Source of the DNA: Balaenoptera acutorostrata
Lineage: Eukaryota > Chordata > Mammalia > Artiodactyla > Balaenopteridae
Direction: 5' to 3'
DNA: 64,000 nucleotides
Assembly (NCBI RefSeq): GCF_949987535.1
Contig: NC_080081.1
Coordinates: 53,206,153 to 53,270,152, forward strand
A program made the position numbers and the translations under genes. This document shows, piece by piece, positions 45,321 to 58,700 of this stretch. The stretch's first letter is position 1, and each line of letters starts with the position of its first letter. The notes below the pieces were generated by a model. It searched no databases. It saw only the letters and a list, made by a program, of their open reading frames with translations, and had not been told where the DNA came from.

Positions 45321-46505
45321 AACTGCTGAGCTGTTCTACGGAGAGGAGCAACTCAGCTTCTCCAGGATATCATTCAGGTCTCCATCACTTCTATGTGTTT
45401 TTCCTCCCTATCCTTTTGTGCTGTCCTCTTGTTCTTGGTTAAAGCTGGCTGACCCCTTCCATTCCCACATCTCAGCCTGTAAGAAAAGGAAAAATGTGAA
45501 AGTGGAGAGTCAGTGGCCTTTTTAAAGGAACTAACTGCTCATCTTGCACTGACCTGAACTTGGACATGTGATTGTATACAGCTGGAAGAAGACTGCAAAA
45601 TATAGTCTCTGGCTGGGTGACATGTATCCATTTAAATCTCAGGAGATTTTTTTACTAAAGTATGAAAAAGAAATATGATATTGACAGATAATTAGTAGTT
45701 TCTACCAGCTGGATATCTATACATCTATATTTATATGTGCATCTATTTATCTACTTATCTATCTAAACTTGAAGGTGTATGTACATAATCTACTATAATT
45801 TTGAAATAGTTTTTTAAGACTGTGTAATTGTCATGGAATACTTCGCAAATATGTACAAGTTCATATGTAAGGTGAAACTACATTTTAATGAAATTTTGGT
45901 TTCTATTTACTGTATTGACATTTGAGGATCCAAATGGTATTCTTATTTTTTGTTAGCTCAATGGGAAATAAATACATTAGCAATGATTTTACTGTATTGT
46001 AGGGAAAAAAAAAAAAAAAAACTTAAAATGGGTAATCCTCTGAAAACTTGAATTTTAGGCTTATTTCTATAGTAAAGACAATAATTTGCCGTATTTGCCA
46101 TACATTGTTGCAGCTCAGAAGTTATAAATAATGTCTGGCTTGATATTTCTGAATATTACTGGTCCAATGCGAGATGGAAAATTACATATAATGACTTTTA
46201 TAGTAGACAAGGAATTTATATTTGTTTAGAGAATAAAGGAAAAAATGACAAAAATATAGAAGTCCCTAAGAAATTTACATGAGTACAACTTATTTTTGAT
46301 GTCACAATAAGAATATATTAATACATGGCACTCGGAAAGTAAGATGAATTTAAAGTGTCAGTAGCAATAAAATGCCTTAACCAAAATTAAATGAAAATAA
46401 AGATTTCCTACAGACTCTCTATCTTCCTCTTGCAGTTGACAAAATATTTTCTAGTTAACTATTTGTAGTTCCCATATACTATGCTGATTTACATGCATGC
46501 CCTTG
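45321..46505. other. Unassigned DNA
   Basis: Short ATCT-rich tract near 45715-45770 and an A-run at 46004-46020; no gene recognised. Confidence 0.4.
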
Positions 46506-46509
46506 GATG

Positions 46510-46836
46510 ATAGTGTCTCTGCTTAGAATGCCTTCCAGTGTTTTCTACCTGTGAAATATCTATTAAACATCCATTATTTAGAATTGTGTAGTCTTTCTCC
46601 ACCTCTTGGACTGAATTCAGTGTTTCTTCTTTCCTCCGCCTTCCTACCCCATATATTTCTACCAAGCTTCCTGTTGCAGGTTGTGATCCTTATTCATTTA
46701 CATATGCAAAGACCATAAATACATTGAGATCAGAGTCATTTTTTTATTCATATTGTATATGTAGAAAGAGGTACAGTGTCTAGAACACTCTTGGGGTGCA
46801 ATAAATGTCTTTTAAATTAATAAATGAAGAGAAATT
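46510..46836 (+). mobile_element. L2 LINE 3' end
   Basis: The order 'tagaatgccttccagtg', then 'tacattgagatcagagtca', then 'cagtgtctagaacactctt' and 'gcaataaatgtcttttaaa' is that of the L2 3' region and tail. Diverged but consistent. Confidence 0.7.
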
Positions 46837-47634
46837 CAATTGAAAAGAAACTTTAAAAATCACTGAGCATTTACAAAAGCAAAGTGGACAGTGCTGATAA
46901 CTTTGGGCAATATCAAATTTGCAAAGAGCTTCCCCAGAACAAAGTCAATTGGCTACAGGCACTGGATATGGATGTTCAATTTTGTTTTTCTTAGAGTAAA
47001 GGGCACATTTCTATCTTTCAAATAAATTGGTGCAATTACTGGAACTAGATAGAATTACACTTTTTGCTATTGTATGTGCTCAGTTTCCCAGAATACTGAA
47101 TACACCTTCAGGGATTTATTAACAACTTTCTATAGTCAGACTATTTTAATGTTATGAATGTCCTGGACACTGAATTCTCAAGATATAAAAAGAGTTTTAT
47201 TTCCAGAAGTTTCTGCATAGTACTCTTATAATTGTGATAGGAATAATACAAAATTTAACTTATAAATGTTCACTGGTCTTTTTTGCCTTTCCTCAAATCC
47301 TCTGAAGAATATGCTGACATTGTCTAATTTGCCTTCCAATCCTTATTCTGGCACATTGGGATATAAATTATGGGTAGGTGATGCTAAGGGGAAATAGTTG
47401 AGTCAGAGAAGAAGTGGACATATAGAAAGATTTTATGTTTTATGGGCAGAACGTAACTGGCAGGAGAGAGAATAATAGAAGGAAAAGTAGAGAGAGAGAG
47501 GAGAAGTAGAGGGTAAATGAAGATAGAATACAGATGGAGTTGTAGAGTTTAAGAGTGGAATTATTAAGAGACTTTGGGTCATCTGCACATTGTGGGTGGA
47601 AGGTAGAGAGTACAGCAATGGAAAAGATGATTTA
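46837..47634. other. Unassigned DNA
   Basis: No gene recognised; purine-rich stretch near 47460-47520. Confidence 0.4.
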
Positions 47635-48768
47635 AAAATATTACAACAACATCCAAAAAAATAAAATATATATTGCTAAGACTGGTGTCAAAGAGTTTAC
47701 AGTCTATGTTTTCTTCCAGGAGTTGTATGTTTTCAGGTCTTACATTTAAGTCTTTAATCCATTTTGAGTTTATTTTTGTATACAGTGTAAGAAAGTGATC
47801 CAGTTTTATTCTTTTGCATGTAGTTGTCCAGTTTTCCCAACACTATTTATTGAAGAAACTGTCTTTCCCCCCCACTGTTTATGCTTGCCACCTTTGTCAC
47901 AGATTAATTGACTATGTGAGCATGTTTTATTTCTGGGCTATTTCTGTTCCATTGATCTGTGTGTCTGTTTTTGTGTCAGTATCATACGGTTTGATTACTA
48001 TAGCTTTGTAGAATACTTTCAAGCATGGGAGCATGATTCCTCCAGCTTTGTTCTTCTTTCACAAAATTACTTTGGCTATTCAGGGTCTGTAGTTCCACAC
48101 AAATTTTAGGATCTGTCTCCTCAGGCAAGGGTAAGAAAAGCAAAAATAAACTAATGGGATTACATCAAACTAAAAAGTCTTTGTACAGTGAGGGAAACCA
48201 CAAGCAAAATGAAAAAGCAACTTACTGAATGAGGAAAGATATTTGTCAATGATATATCTGAGAAGAGGTTCATATCAAAAATGTATAAAGAGCTCTTACA
48301 ACTCAACATCAAAAACAAACAAACAACCTAATTAAAAAATGGGCAGAGGACTTGAATAGACATTTTTCCAAAGAAGACATACAGATGGCAAACATAAAAA
48401 GGTGCTCAACTTCACTAATCATGAGGGAAATACAAATCAAAACCACATTGAGATATCTCCTCACACTTGTCAGAGGGCTATTGTCAAAAAGACAATCAAC
48501 AAAGTGTTGACAAGGATGTGTAAAAAGGGGATCTGCTGTCCATTGTTGGTGGAAATGTAAATTGGTGCAGCCACTATGGAAGTTCCTCAAGAAACTAAAA
48601 ATAGTATCACTTTACAATTTAGCAATTCAACTTCTGGGTATTTATCTGAAAAAAAAAATAAAGAAATTAATTCAAAAAATATATGAACCCCAATGTTCAC
48701 TATTTTCAATAGACAAGATATGGAAGTGACTTGAGTGTCCTCCTGTAGATATACAGATAAAGAATATG

Positions 48769-48770
<2 letters not shown>

Positions 48771-48812
<42 letters not shown>
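48771..48812. repeat. (TA)n microsatellite
   Basis: About 21 TA units inside the L1 ORF2 region. Confidence 0.95.
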
Positions 48813-48816
<4 letters not shown>

Positions 48817-48888
48817 CAATATTACTCAGCCATAAAAAAAGAATGAAATCTTGCCTATGTGGGCAACATGGATGTACTTAGAGAATAT

Positions 48889-49040
48889 TCTTCTTTATTT
48901 TTTTCATATTTATTTTATTTACTTATTTATTTATTTATTTGGTCATGCCAGGTCTTATTTGTGGGAGGCTCACGGGCTCTTTAGTTGTGGCACGTGTGCT
49001 CCTTAGTTTTGGCTGGCAGACTCCTTAGTTGCGGCTCACG
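48889..49040 (-). mobile_element. Truncated tRNA-SINE nested in the inverted L1
   Basis: Minus-strand SINE text ('gtgagccgcaactaagga', 'gtgccacaactaaagagcc') with an A-rich TAAA tail (48895-48940 on the plus strand as T-rich). It is flanked by TAGAGAATAT at 48879-48888 and 49041-49050, so it entered after the L1. It lacks the tRNA-like head. Confidence 0.85.
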
Positions 49041-49470
49041 TAGAGAATATCATTCTTAGTGAAATAAATCAGATAGAGAAAGACAAATACCATATGATTT
49101 AACTTATATGTGGAATCTAAAAAAACAAAACAAACAAACAAGCAAAACAAAATAGAAACAAACTCATATGTACAGAGAACAAATTGGTGGTTACCAGTCA
49201 GGATGGAGGGGCAGACAAAATAGGTGAAGGGGTTTCAGAGGTACAAACTTCCAGTTGTAAAACACATAAGTCATGGTTATGTAATGTACCCATATGGAAT
49301 ATAGTCAATGGTACTTTAACAGCTTTTCATGGTAAGGATGATAACTGGTCTTATTGGTAATCATTTCATAATGTATAAAAATATCAAATCACTATTTTGT
49401 ATACCTGAAACTAATATAATATTGTATGTTAATTATATATCAATACAATTTTAGTTAAATAAAATATTAC

Positions 49471-50831
49471 TGAACACAATATGTTTCTCTTTTAGCAGCA
49501 TTTTCAGATTATACATTTCAGCAATGTCAATTGTGCATTTGTCTACAAACACTGAAGAATACACAGGCATCCAAGAAACTTAGTCCTATGAGATAATCTT
49601 ATGAAATACACCTTTACTGTTCTTCCTTCTTTTCTTCCTTCCTTCCATTTTTCTTCCTTAAATGAGTGAATACACATGAGGTTATTAGAACAGGATCTGC
49701 ATTCAATAAATGGTATATATTATTATTGCCTAAAATACACTACAAGGATTATTTCATGATCCTAATTAAATCAGAATAAAGGAAACATAACAGCAGTTTG
49801 ATCTTTAGAATCTTTGGTGATGATTCACACCATGGAAAATATAATGCCAAATCTTAAAATAAACATAAACCTGTCACTTCTATTAAGCAATTTACTTTTT
49901 TAACATATAAAGTTAATAAAATATGTGAATCAGAATACTTAGAGATGGAATGTGTGTGTGTGTGTGTATCAGAATAACAGCATTTTCCTCAACTTTACAA
50001 AACTAGTCAAAAGAAATAGCTCATGGATTGACAAATGGACAAACTCTGTAACAAATTAAATACAAATTTTCAAACTGGGGCTTTCTGAGTAACTAATATT
50101 ATCCATTAGTAAGACGGCTAACTTATCTTTTCCATCTGCTTTCTTTTCTATCTTAATTTGATTCATCATTTTAGGACTAACTTAAGTTGGACATTCTTTA
50201 TGAAGTCTCCACTTATAAGAGTTTCTCTGCTGAAATCTCACAGCCTTTATAGACTTTCATTCTTTGGTTAAACAAATATTGCCTTAATTTTTTTTCATAT
50301 ATATATGTGTGTGTGTTTGTTCTTATCTGGTAAACAAAATAATGCATTTCTTCAGTAAAGAAATTTTTTATACACAGCAAATAACCAAGTGTCAGGCATA
50401 TGGTAGGCATTTACTGAAAAATTTTAGAGTCATCTAAAACTTACTCCATTTCTCAACTTCCATCTTTAATTAGTTAAACATGTCTGGTCACTTTTACTTC
50501 TCCAGTATCTACCAAAGCGTCTCTTCATCTTCATTGCTATTGTTATTGTGTTATATCTTTAAGCTCTCATTTCTCACAATAGCTATTTCTAGGCATTTAA
50601 TTGGAATCTCTATCTCCTTCCAGTCTGTCACCCAGTCTATAGTTAGAGGTAGCATCTTAAATTGTAAATCTCATATTTATTCTCTCCTGGATAAGTAAAG
50701 GATGCTATGGTTAAAAGGACATCTGAAAATGCAGTGATTCAGATAAGATAAAAACTAATTTGTCTCTCAAATAATACGATGGGTAGGCTTTTCTACTCAC
50801 AGGGTAACTGGCCATTTAGGACGTTTCTATT
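49471..50831. other. Unassigned AT-rich DNA
   Basis: Short TG runs at 49951-49968 and 50305-50318 and a TTCC-rich tract at 49620-49660. No gene recognised. Confidence 0.4.
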
Positions 50832-50928
50832 GTGGTGTTCATCATTCATTAGAATGTCCCTTCACACCACCACGTCTGTTGTGGTCTTCACCATTCATAA
50901 GGATGCCTCTTCACACCACCATTTCTGT
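50832..50928. repeat. 48-bp imperfect tandem duplication
   Basis: Unit 50832-50879 ('tgtggtgttcatcattcat...ccttcacaccaccacg') is repeated at 50880-50928 with a few substitutions. The unit length is a multiple of three, so a frame crosses it, but the surrounding frame looks non-coding. Confidence 0.85.
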
Positions 50929-51163
50929 GTTTCTGATATCAGCGAAGGAGACAAACAGAATGGAGAGTAAGCAGCTTCCTTTTAAGACATGACCTATAAT
51001 TTGCACACATAACGTTTCTTTATCTGCCATTGACCAGAATTTATTCACGCTTGAATGCAATCTCTAGATGACAAGCATTCTATTTCAAGAAGAAAAATTT
51101 TCCACCGCCAACCCCTATGAACACAAAAGTAACTTCCTTCTCATGCATGAAACATATTCCCAG

Positions 51164-51234
51164 TACACACACACACACACACACACACATACACACACAC
51201 ACACACACACACCACACACACAAACACAAATACA
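51164..51234. repeat. (CA)n microsatellite
   Basis: Long CA tract with rare interruptions. Confidence 0.95.
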
Positions 51235-52802
51235 CACTGTGAAGACATCTCAACATCCTATCAAGGTTCTCCACCCAGCTCAAGGTCTGTCCAAGACCTC
51301 TGGATAAGGAATAGTCCATCCATCAAGTCCAAATGTGGCTCCTAGTTTAACACATGGATTTCTTTACTCCCCTCATGCTCAATTTACAATGGTGGAGTCT
51401 GAGCAGAGTTATTACAATAATTCTTCATTGAAAAAACTGGAAGAACGTGGAACATGTAACATTCATCTTTCCAAGATAGTTATCAAATTCTGCTTGGCAA
51501 AAATTATGAAAAATCATTCTTTGGCAGCTAGGAAGACCATCTGCTACCTCAGTTGCTGTTGCTTGTTCATTATTATTTTCCATGGCCACCTCTGTAGTTG
51601 GCATTGGAGAGTATGCCCTACTAAGGCCTACTCAGCTTCATGCTGGTAGAGATTTGGTGTCCCCAATATTTTTTTGAAGTTGAAGAGACATAGACTTTTG
51701 CAGGCCAGGATAGTGGTTTATTTGGCAAAATATTTCAGCTGTGTTGGCTTCCAAATATATGATTTCAATTAGTTCCATTTACAAGTACCTATAACCAAAT
51801 AGTTCATCTATGCGTATTTCCTAAGCCTTACATATCTGTGTTCAGAATATCCTCTTCTCTTTCAGGCTGTGTGTGATTACCTTAAAGGCATTTGACATAA
51901 GATGTTTTGTGAAACTGGAACAACCTGAATCTAATATATGCTACTGAGCTAATTCCCACTGGGTAGTGAAAGATATTTAAATAGAAGTTCTGAGACAAAT
52001 TTAGAGTCACAATTATAAATCCTGCTGTTTGGGGTTAAGAAGTAGTTGGTCATTGACACCATGGCAAAACCTCAAATAACTGACCTCCCAGTCACTTTAT
52101 AGTGCAGGACATGGTCTGAAAGAATCTTCCGTAGAAGAACTATACCCCTTGACATTTCTGCTTCAGTGCAATTATAGTTAAAATTCATATTTCTGATGAT
52201 ATTTTGCTAATAGCTACAAGATAAAAACCAAAAAACAGGGATATTCTAACATTTTATAACCATTTATAGAGTTCCAGATTATGTAGAAATGTGATCTGCC
52301 TTCCAAATTGTCAAAGGCGGCTACTTTAACAATGTTTTCCACAGCTGAAGAGGATGAAAAGCTTTCTAGCCTGTTGTGTCAATATCCTCATTGCTCAGCT
52401 TGTGATTATTAAGCCAATGTCATATGCTTTAGAATTTTTGTTACAAACATACCTTATTTCCAAGTATCATTTTTTCTAATTGCGTAGGCTGTAAACTAAA
52501 TTTCTACAACTAATAGACCTCCAAATACAGTGGATTAAATAGATCTTAATATCTTCCTCAGCGTAATAGTTTTGGGATTGGTAAATGGTCTAAAAAGAGT
52601 TAGGCTGCTCCTCCTTAATCCTTCCAGGGATGCAGATTCTCTCTACCATTTTGGTCTGATTTCCTCTCAGGTATAGCTCTCATACACATGATTATATCTA
52701 GCTCATGTGACCAGAATAACATGCCACTCCTCACGAAGGGAGAAAAGGGGTGGAGGTAAGCCACTGCTTTTTTGCTTGTTTGTTTATTTTCCAGTTCTAC
52801 AT
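51235..52802. other. Unassigned DNA
   Basis: No gene or named repeat recognised. Confidence 0.4.
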
Positions 52803-52925
52803 TAAAAAAAAAAAAATTGGAGTACAGTTGATTTACAATGTTGTGTTACTTTTGGCTGTACAGCAAAGTAATTCAGTTATACTTATACATATACCCATTC
52901 TTTTTTAGATTATTTCCCCATATTT
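52803..52925 (-). mobile_element. Truncated L1 3' end, antisense
   Basis: 'attggagtacagttgatttac', 'ctgtacagcaaagtaattcag' and 'ttagattatttccccatat' repeat the element at 36949-37120. An A-run, not the usual T-run, precedes it on the plus strand. Confidence 0.75.
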
Positions 52926-54940
52926 TAAGGCCATGTCTTGGAACTCGCATATGTCACATTTGCTCATATCCCATTGTCCAGAACCTAATTTCATAGGTAT
53001 CTCTGTGTGAAGGGAGGCAAAGAAATACAGTCCTCTACTAATTAAGGAAAGAAAGTGAAAATAGACATTTGAGAGACATAATATAAACTTCAAACTTAGT
53101 CCTTTCCATTCCATTAGCTCCTGACAAGGTGCAAGGGTAAAATAGAAACTATTTAGCATGGCATACTGATGTCTCCATGGCCATTATTTCTAAATAATAA
53201 AGCTGGGAGGGTGAAGTATATAGTTTGTTATATATTTCATTATATCATTAATTTGTCTGTTTCTTCTGATATAACAATAAAAATTCAATAACATCTTAAG
53301 ATTCTCTAAAGTCCACGTTAAACAATGCCTAAATACAAAGTTTTCTGATTAGTAATAATTGCTAATTAAATGGAAATTTCTCCAGCTGAGTTTGTGGGAG
53401 AATTATGGTGCAGAAAAAATAGCAAAAATAATTCTTAGGTAGGGTGACTTCTATGAAATCTATTTTTCCACGTCATTTATTAAAGCAATTTTCCATCCAG
53501 AATCATCCTTCTTCTCTGTCGCACATGTGCAGAAAGTAGCTTTATTTTATTCAGTAATGTTGAGATGTGAGAAGTCACTTCCCATAATCAAAATATTTTA
53601 CCTTGTGAGCAGACAGTCCTGAACTGCAAGGGTGAAACAGGAGAGAGTAGGTTCTACCTATTCTTTAATAATATAGTTGATACATTGAGCAAAGTCTAAA
53701 ATTCCTTTGGTTTAAGTGAACTTGCCTCAAGATATTGGACGTTTTACATTCCAGTTTCAAAGAATCCTGAAATGGCTGTGGCATAGTTCTGTTATAGAAA
53801 GCCTCTTTTCTGTGACAGAAAGGATTGTTTGCCTTCCTGTTGAGAATATTGTTAAATGCCCCTCCAGAAGTTGAAGAGGGTGCTGCTCAAAATTTATCTT
53901 GATTCAGGACACGTAATTGGTGTCCCTGATTTACGGTGTTGTTTACATTTTAAAATTTTCTCTATTGTACTTTGCTCTAGATCAACATATATATCTAAGA
54001 ATTTTAACCCAGGTGAGCTGTAAATAAATGAGTTTTATAAGTCTGTCTTAAGTCATTGTAATTAGCATGAAACATTATATTTTTATGCACAATTAACAGA
54101 TGAAATTTCAAGGTTTCTTTTTGCTATGTTTAAATTCCAAGCAAAATATGGTTTTAATTTTGAATCAGACTTAAGTCTTTTCAGAATTAAAGAGAATACT
54201 TGTATCAAAAGTACAGTATTTGTTTGAAAGAACATTTTATGAATAAGTTCAATAAAAGAAGGTTTATAAGCTTTAGCAATCAACAACTATATACATCACA
54301 GAAAACACCATTCTGGCAAATTTAACCTTTGTTATTTGTTAATATGCTGTGTTTTCAAGGTATGGTCTACTTGGACTTCAACTGCCTGCATGGATTTTTA
54401 GGTATTCTTTAGAAACAGTTCTATCCTTCAATCACATCTGACTTCTTTGAATAGAGAATGGAATATGACAAGGATGATTTTCCTTGTAATTGATTTTTTT
54501 TTCATTCTTATATTAATACTTGTGCATTTTTAAACAGAAACTCATCTTGAAAAGCTTGTAATAGAACATAATATTATTGTGGCTCTCCATTCTCTTGTTC
54601 GACTTTTTAAAAAATGTATTCTGTCCTTTGAATTTACTGCTTTCAACTTTTTATAAAAACTATTTGAAGAGAAGCTGGTTTTTATTATCTTATTTGTTAA
54701 TATTTTCAATGCACTGATATTACCCATTTATAATATTTTTATATTATTTGTTGATATTACAGTTTTACATTCTTGTGCATTATTTTGGGGATGCCCTGGG
54801 ATTCCTATTTATTGGTTTACCTCCATGTTTTGGTCAAGCACATCTTCTAATAGCTTCCTAAAAAAGGGTGAGTGGGGAATTTTTTTTTTGACAATTTCTG
54901 AAATTATCTTTATTTTCCTCTTTTCCTTGGTTTATAGTTT
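52926..54940. other. Unassigned AT-rich DNA
   Basis: Nothing recognised. Confidence 0.4.
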
Positions 54941-54941
54941 T

Positions 54942-55092
54942 TTATAATTTGAAGATTATAAGATTATAATTTGAACATTTTATAATTTGAATATTTTATA
55001 ATTTGAAGATTATAAGATTATAATTTGAAGATTATAAGATTTTTATAATTTGAAGATTATAAGTTTATAGTTTTTATAATTTGAAGATTATA
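54942..55092. repeat. AT-rich minisatellite, units of about 22-30 bp
   Basis: The motif TATAATTTGAAGATTATAAG recurs about six times with length variation (TATAATTTGAA at 54943, 54969, 54981, 54997, 55019, 55044, 55075, approximately). It lies directly upstream of a SINE. Confidence 0.85.
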
Positions 55093-55111
55093 TTAAAAAC
55101 CTCAGGCTTTT

Positions 55112-55401
55112 TTTTTTTTTAATTAATTTATTTATTTTTGGCTGTGTTGGGTCTTCATTTCTGCGCGAGGGCTTTCTTTAGATGTGGAGAGCGGGGGTCA
55201 CTCTTCATCGCGGTGCGCGGGCCTCTCACTGTCGCGGCCTCTCTTGTTGCGAAGCACAGGCTCCAGACGTGCAGGCTCAGTAGTTGTGGCTCACGGGCCT
55301 AGTTGCTCCGTGGCATGTGGGATCTTCCCAGACCAGGGCTCGAACCCATGTCCCCTGCATTGGCAGGCAGATTCTCAAGCACTGCGCCACCAGGGAAGCC
55401 C
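55112..55401 (-). mobile_element. CHR-type SINE with 15-bp exact TSD
   Basis: Head at 55401 (GGGCTTCCCTGGTGGCGCAG), B-box GGTTCGAGCCC near 55345, A-rich tail at 55112-55135. TSD AAACCTCAGGCTTTT is at 55097-55111 and 55402-55416. Confidence 0.93.
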
Positions 55402-55714
55402 AAACCTCAGGCTTTTGAAATCCGTGCTCCCCTAAAACTTCTCCGTGTTTTTGAGTAATTTAATGCAATTCTTAACTATTTTACCATGACATTGTTGTTT
55501 GAATTTTATTATATTTATTTTTTTATACAACAGGTTCTTATTAGTTACCGATTTTATACATATTAATGTATATATGTCAATTCCAATCTCCCAATTCATC
55601 ACACCACAATGATTCCCCCCCACCCCCACCGCTTTCCCCCCTTGGTGTCCATACGTTTGTTCTCTACATCTCCATCTCAATTTCTGCCCTGCAAACTGGT
55701 TCATCTGTACCATT

Positions 55715-58700
55715 TTTCTCAGTTTCACATATATGTGTTAATATACGACATTTGTTTTTCTATTTCTGACTTACTTCACTCTGTATGATAGTTTATAGAT
55801 TCATCCACATCTCTACAAATGACCCAATTTCATTCCTTTTTATGACTGAGAAATACTCCATTGTATATATGTACCACATCTTCTTTACCCATTCATCTAT
55901 CGATGGGCATTTAGGTTGCTTCCATGACCTGGCTATTGTAAATAGTGCTGCAATGAACATTGGGGTGCATATGTCTTTTTGAATTATGGTTTTCTCTGGG
56001 TGTATGCCCAGTAGTGGGATAGCTGGGTCATATGGTATTCTATTTTTAGTTTTTTACGGAGCCTCCATATTGTTCTCCATAATGGCTGTATCAATTTACA
56101 TTCCCACCAACAGTGCAAGAGGGCTCCCTTTTCTCCACACCTTCTCCAGCATTTGTTGTTTGTAGATTTTCTGATGATGCCCATTCTAACTGGTGTGAGG
56201 TGATACCTCATTGTAGTTTTGATTTGCATTTCTCTAATAAGTAGTGAGGTGGAGCAGCTTTTCATGTGCTTCCTGGCCATCTGTATGTCTTCTTAGGAGA
56301 AATGTCTATTTAGGTCTTCCACCCATTTAGGGATTGGGTTGTTTGTTCTTTTAATATTGAGCTGCATGAGGTGTTTATATATTTTAGAGATCAATCCTTT
56401 GTCCGTTGATTCATTTGCAATATTTTCTCCCATTCTGAGGGTTGTCTTTTCACCTTGTTTAGGGTTTCCTTTGCTGTGCAAAAGCTTTTAAGTTTCATTA
56501 GGTCCCATTTGCTTATTTTTGTTTTTATTTCCATTACTCTAGAAGATGGATCAAAAAAGATCTTGCTGTGGTTTATGTCAAAGAGTGTTCTTCCTTTGTT
56601 TTCCTCTAAGAGTTTTATAGTGTCTGGTCTTACATTTAGGTCTCTAATCCATTTTGAGGCTATTTTTGTGTACGGTGTTAGGAAGTGTTCTAATTTCATT
56701 CTTTTACATGTAGCTGTCCAGTTTTCCCAGTACCACTTATTGAAGACACTGTCTTTTCTCCATTGCATATCCTTGCCTCCTTTGTCATAGATTAGTTGAC
56801 CACAGGTGCATGAGTTTGTGTCTGAGCTTTCTATGTGGTTCCATTGATGTATATTTCTGTTTTTGTGCCATTACCATATTGTCTTCATTACTGTAGCTTT
56901 GTAACATAGTCTGAAGTCAGGGAGTCTGATTCCTCCAGCTCCGTTTTTTTCCCTCAAGACTGCTTTGGCTGGTCAGTGTCTTTTATGTCTCCATACAAAT
57001 TTTAAGACTTTTTGTTCTAGTCCTGTAAAAAATGCCATTGGTAATTTGATAGGGATTGCATTGAATCTGTAGATTGCTGTATATAGTATAGTCATTTTCA
57101 AAATATTGATTCTTCAAATCCAAGAACATGGTATATCTCTCCATCTGTTTGTATCATCTTTAATTTATTTCATCATTGTCTTATAGTTTTCTACATACAG
57201 GTCTTTTTTCTCCCGAGGTAGGTTTATTCCTAGGTATTTTATTCTTTTTGTTGCAATGGTAAATGGGTATGTGTTCTTAATCTCTGTTTCAGATTTTTCA
57301 TCATTAGTGTATAGGAATGCAAGAGATTTCTGTGCATTAATTTTGTATCCTGCAACTTTACCAAATTCATTGATTAGCTCTAGTAGTTTTCTGGTGGCAT
57401 CTTTAGGATTCTCTATGTATAGTATCATGTCATCTGCAAACAGTGACAGTTTTACTTCTTCTTTTCCAATTTGTATTCCTTTTATTTTTTTTCTTCTCTG
57501 GTGGCTGGGGCTAGGACTTTCAAAACTATGTTGAATAATAGTGGTGAGAGTGGACATCCTTGTCTTGTTCCTGATCTTAGCAGAAATGCTTAATTTTTTT
57601 CACCATTGAGAATGATGTTTGCTGTGGTTTTGTCATATATGGCCTTTATTATGTTGAGCTAGGCTCCCTCTATGTCCACTTTCTGGAGACTTTTTATCAT
57701 AAATGGGTGTTGAAAGTTGTCAAAAGCTTTTTCTGCATCTATTGAGATGATCATATGGTTTTTATTCTTCAGTGTGTTAATATGGTGTACACATTGATTA
57801 ATTTGCCTATATTGAACAATTCTTGCATCCCTGGGATAAACCCCACTTGATCATGGTTTATGATCCTTTTAATGTGTTGTTGGATTCTGTTTGCTAATAT
57901 TTTGTTGAGGATTTTTGCATTTATATTCATGAGTGATACTGGTCTGTAATTTTCTTTGTTTGTAGTATCTTTGTCTGGTTTTAGTATCAGGGTGATGGTG
58001 GCCTCATAGAATGAGTTTGGGAGTGTTCTTTCCTCTGCAATTTTTTGGAAGAGTTTGAGAAGGATGGCTGTTAGCTCTTCTCTAAATGTTTGATAGAATT
58101 CACCTGTGAATCCCTCTGGTCCTGGACTTCTGTTTGTTGGAAGATTTTTAATCACAGATTCAATTTCATTACTTGGGATTGGTCTGTTCATATTTTCTAT
58201 TTCTTCCTGGTTCAGTCTTGGAAGGTTATACGTTTCTAAGAATTTGTCCATTTCTTCCAAGTTGTCCATTTTATTGGCATAGAGTTTCTTGTAGTAGTCT
58301 CTTAGGATTTTTGTATTTCTGCGGTGTCTGTTGTAACTTCTCCTTTTTCATTTCTGATTTTATTGATTTGAGTCCTCTCCCTCTTTTTCTTGATGAGTCT
58401 GGCTAATGGCTTATCAATTTTGTTTATCTTCTCAAAGAACCAGCTTTTACTTTTATTGATCTTTGCTATTGTTTTCTTTGTTTCTATTTCATTTATTTCT
58501 GCTCTGATCTTTATGATTTCTTTCCTTCTGATAACTTTGGGTTTTGTTTGTTCTTTCTCTAGTTCCTTTAGGTGTAAGGTTAGACTGTTTAATTGAGATT
58601 TTTCTTGTTTCTTGAGGTAGGCTTTTATTGCTATAAACTTCCCTCTTAGAATTGCTTTTCCTGCATCCCATAGGTTTGGGATCATTGTGTATTCATTTTC

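Larger units (their letters stand above)
47645..49460 (+). mobile_element. L1 with 5' inversion (twin priming) and TSD
   Basis: Left part 47645 to about 48110 is antisense L1 ORF2. Right part about 48111-49460 is the sense continuation through the ORF2 C-terminus and 3'UTR. Both halves meet at the same L1 position: the inverted piece runs out at 'ggat' near 47656 and the sense piece starts at 'aggatctgtctcctcagg'. TSD AAAATATTAC is at 47635-47644 and 49461-49470. A SINE fragment and a TA microsatellite lie inside. All frames are decayed. Confidence 0.88.

Noticed and set aside
37814..51234. TA and CA microsatellites as Z-DNA or regulatory elements
   Set aside because: Common simple sequence inside or beside dead repeats with no nearby gene; nothing beyond length supports a role.
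5134..55401. Functional tRNA genes, suggested by A- and B-box motifs
   Set aside because: The motifs belong to tRNA-derived SINE heads; no cloverleaf with a proper acceptor and anticodon arm is maintained.
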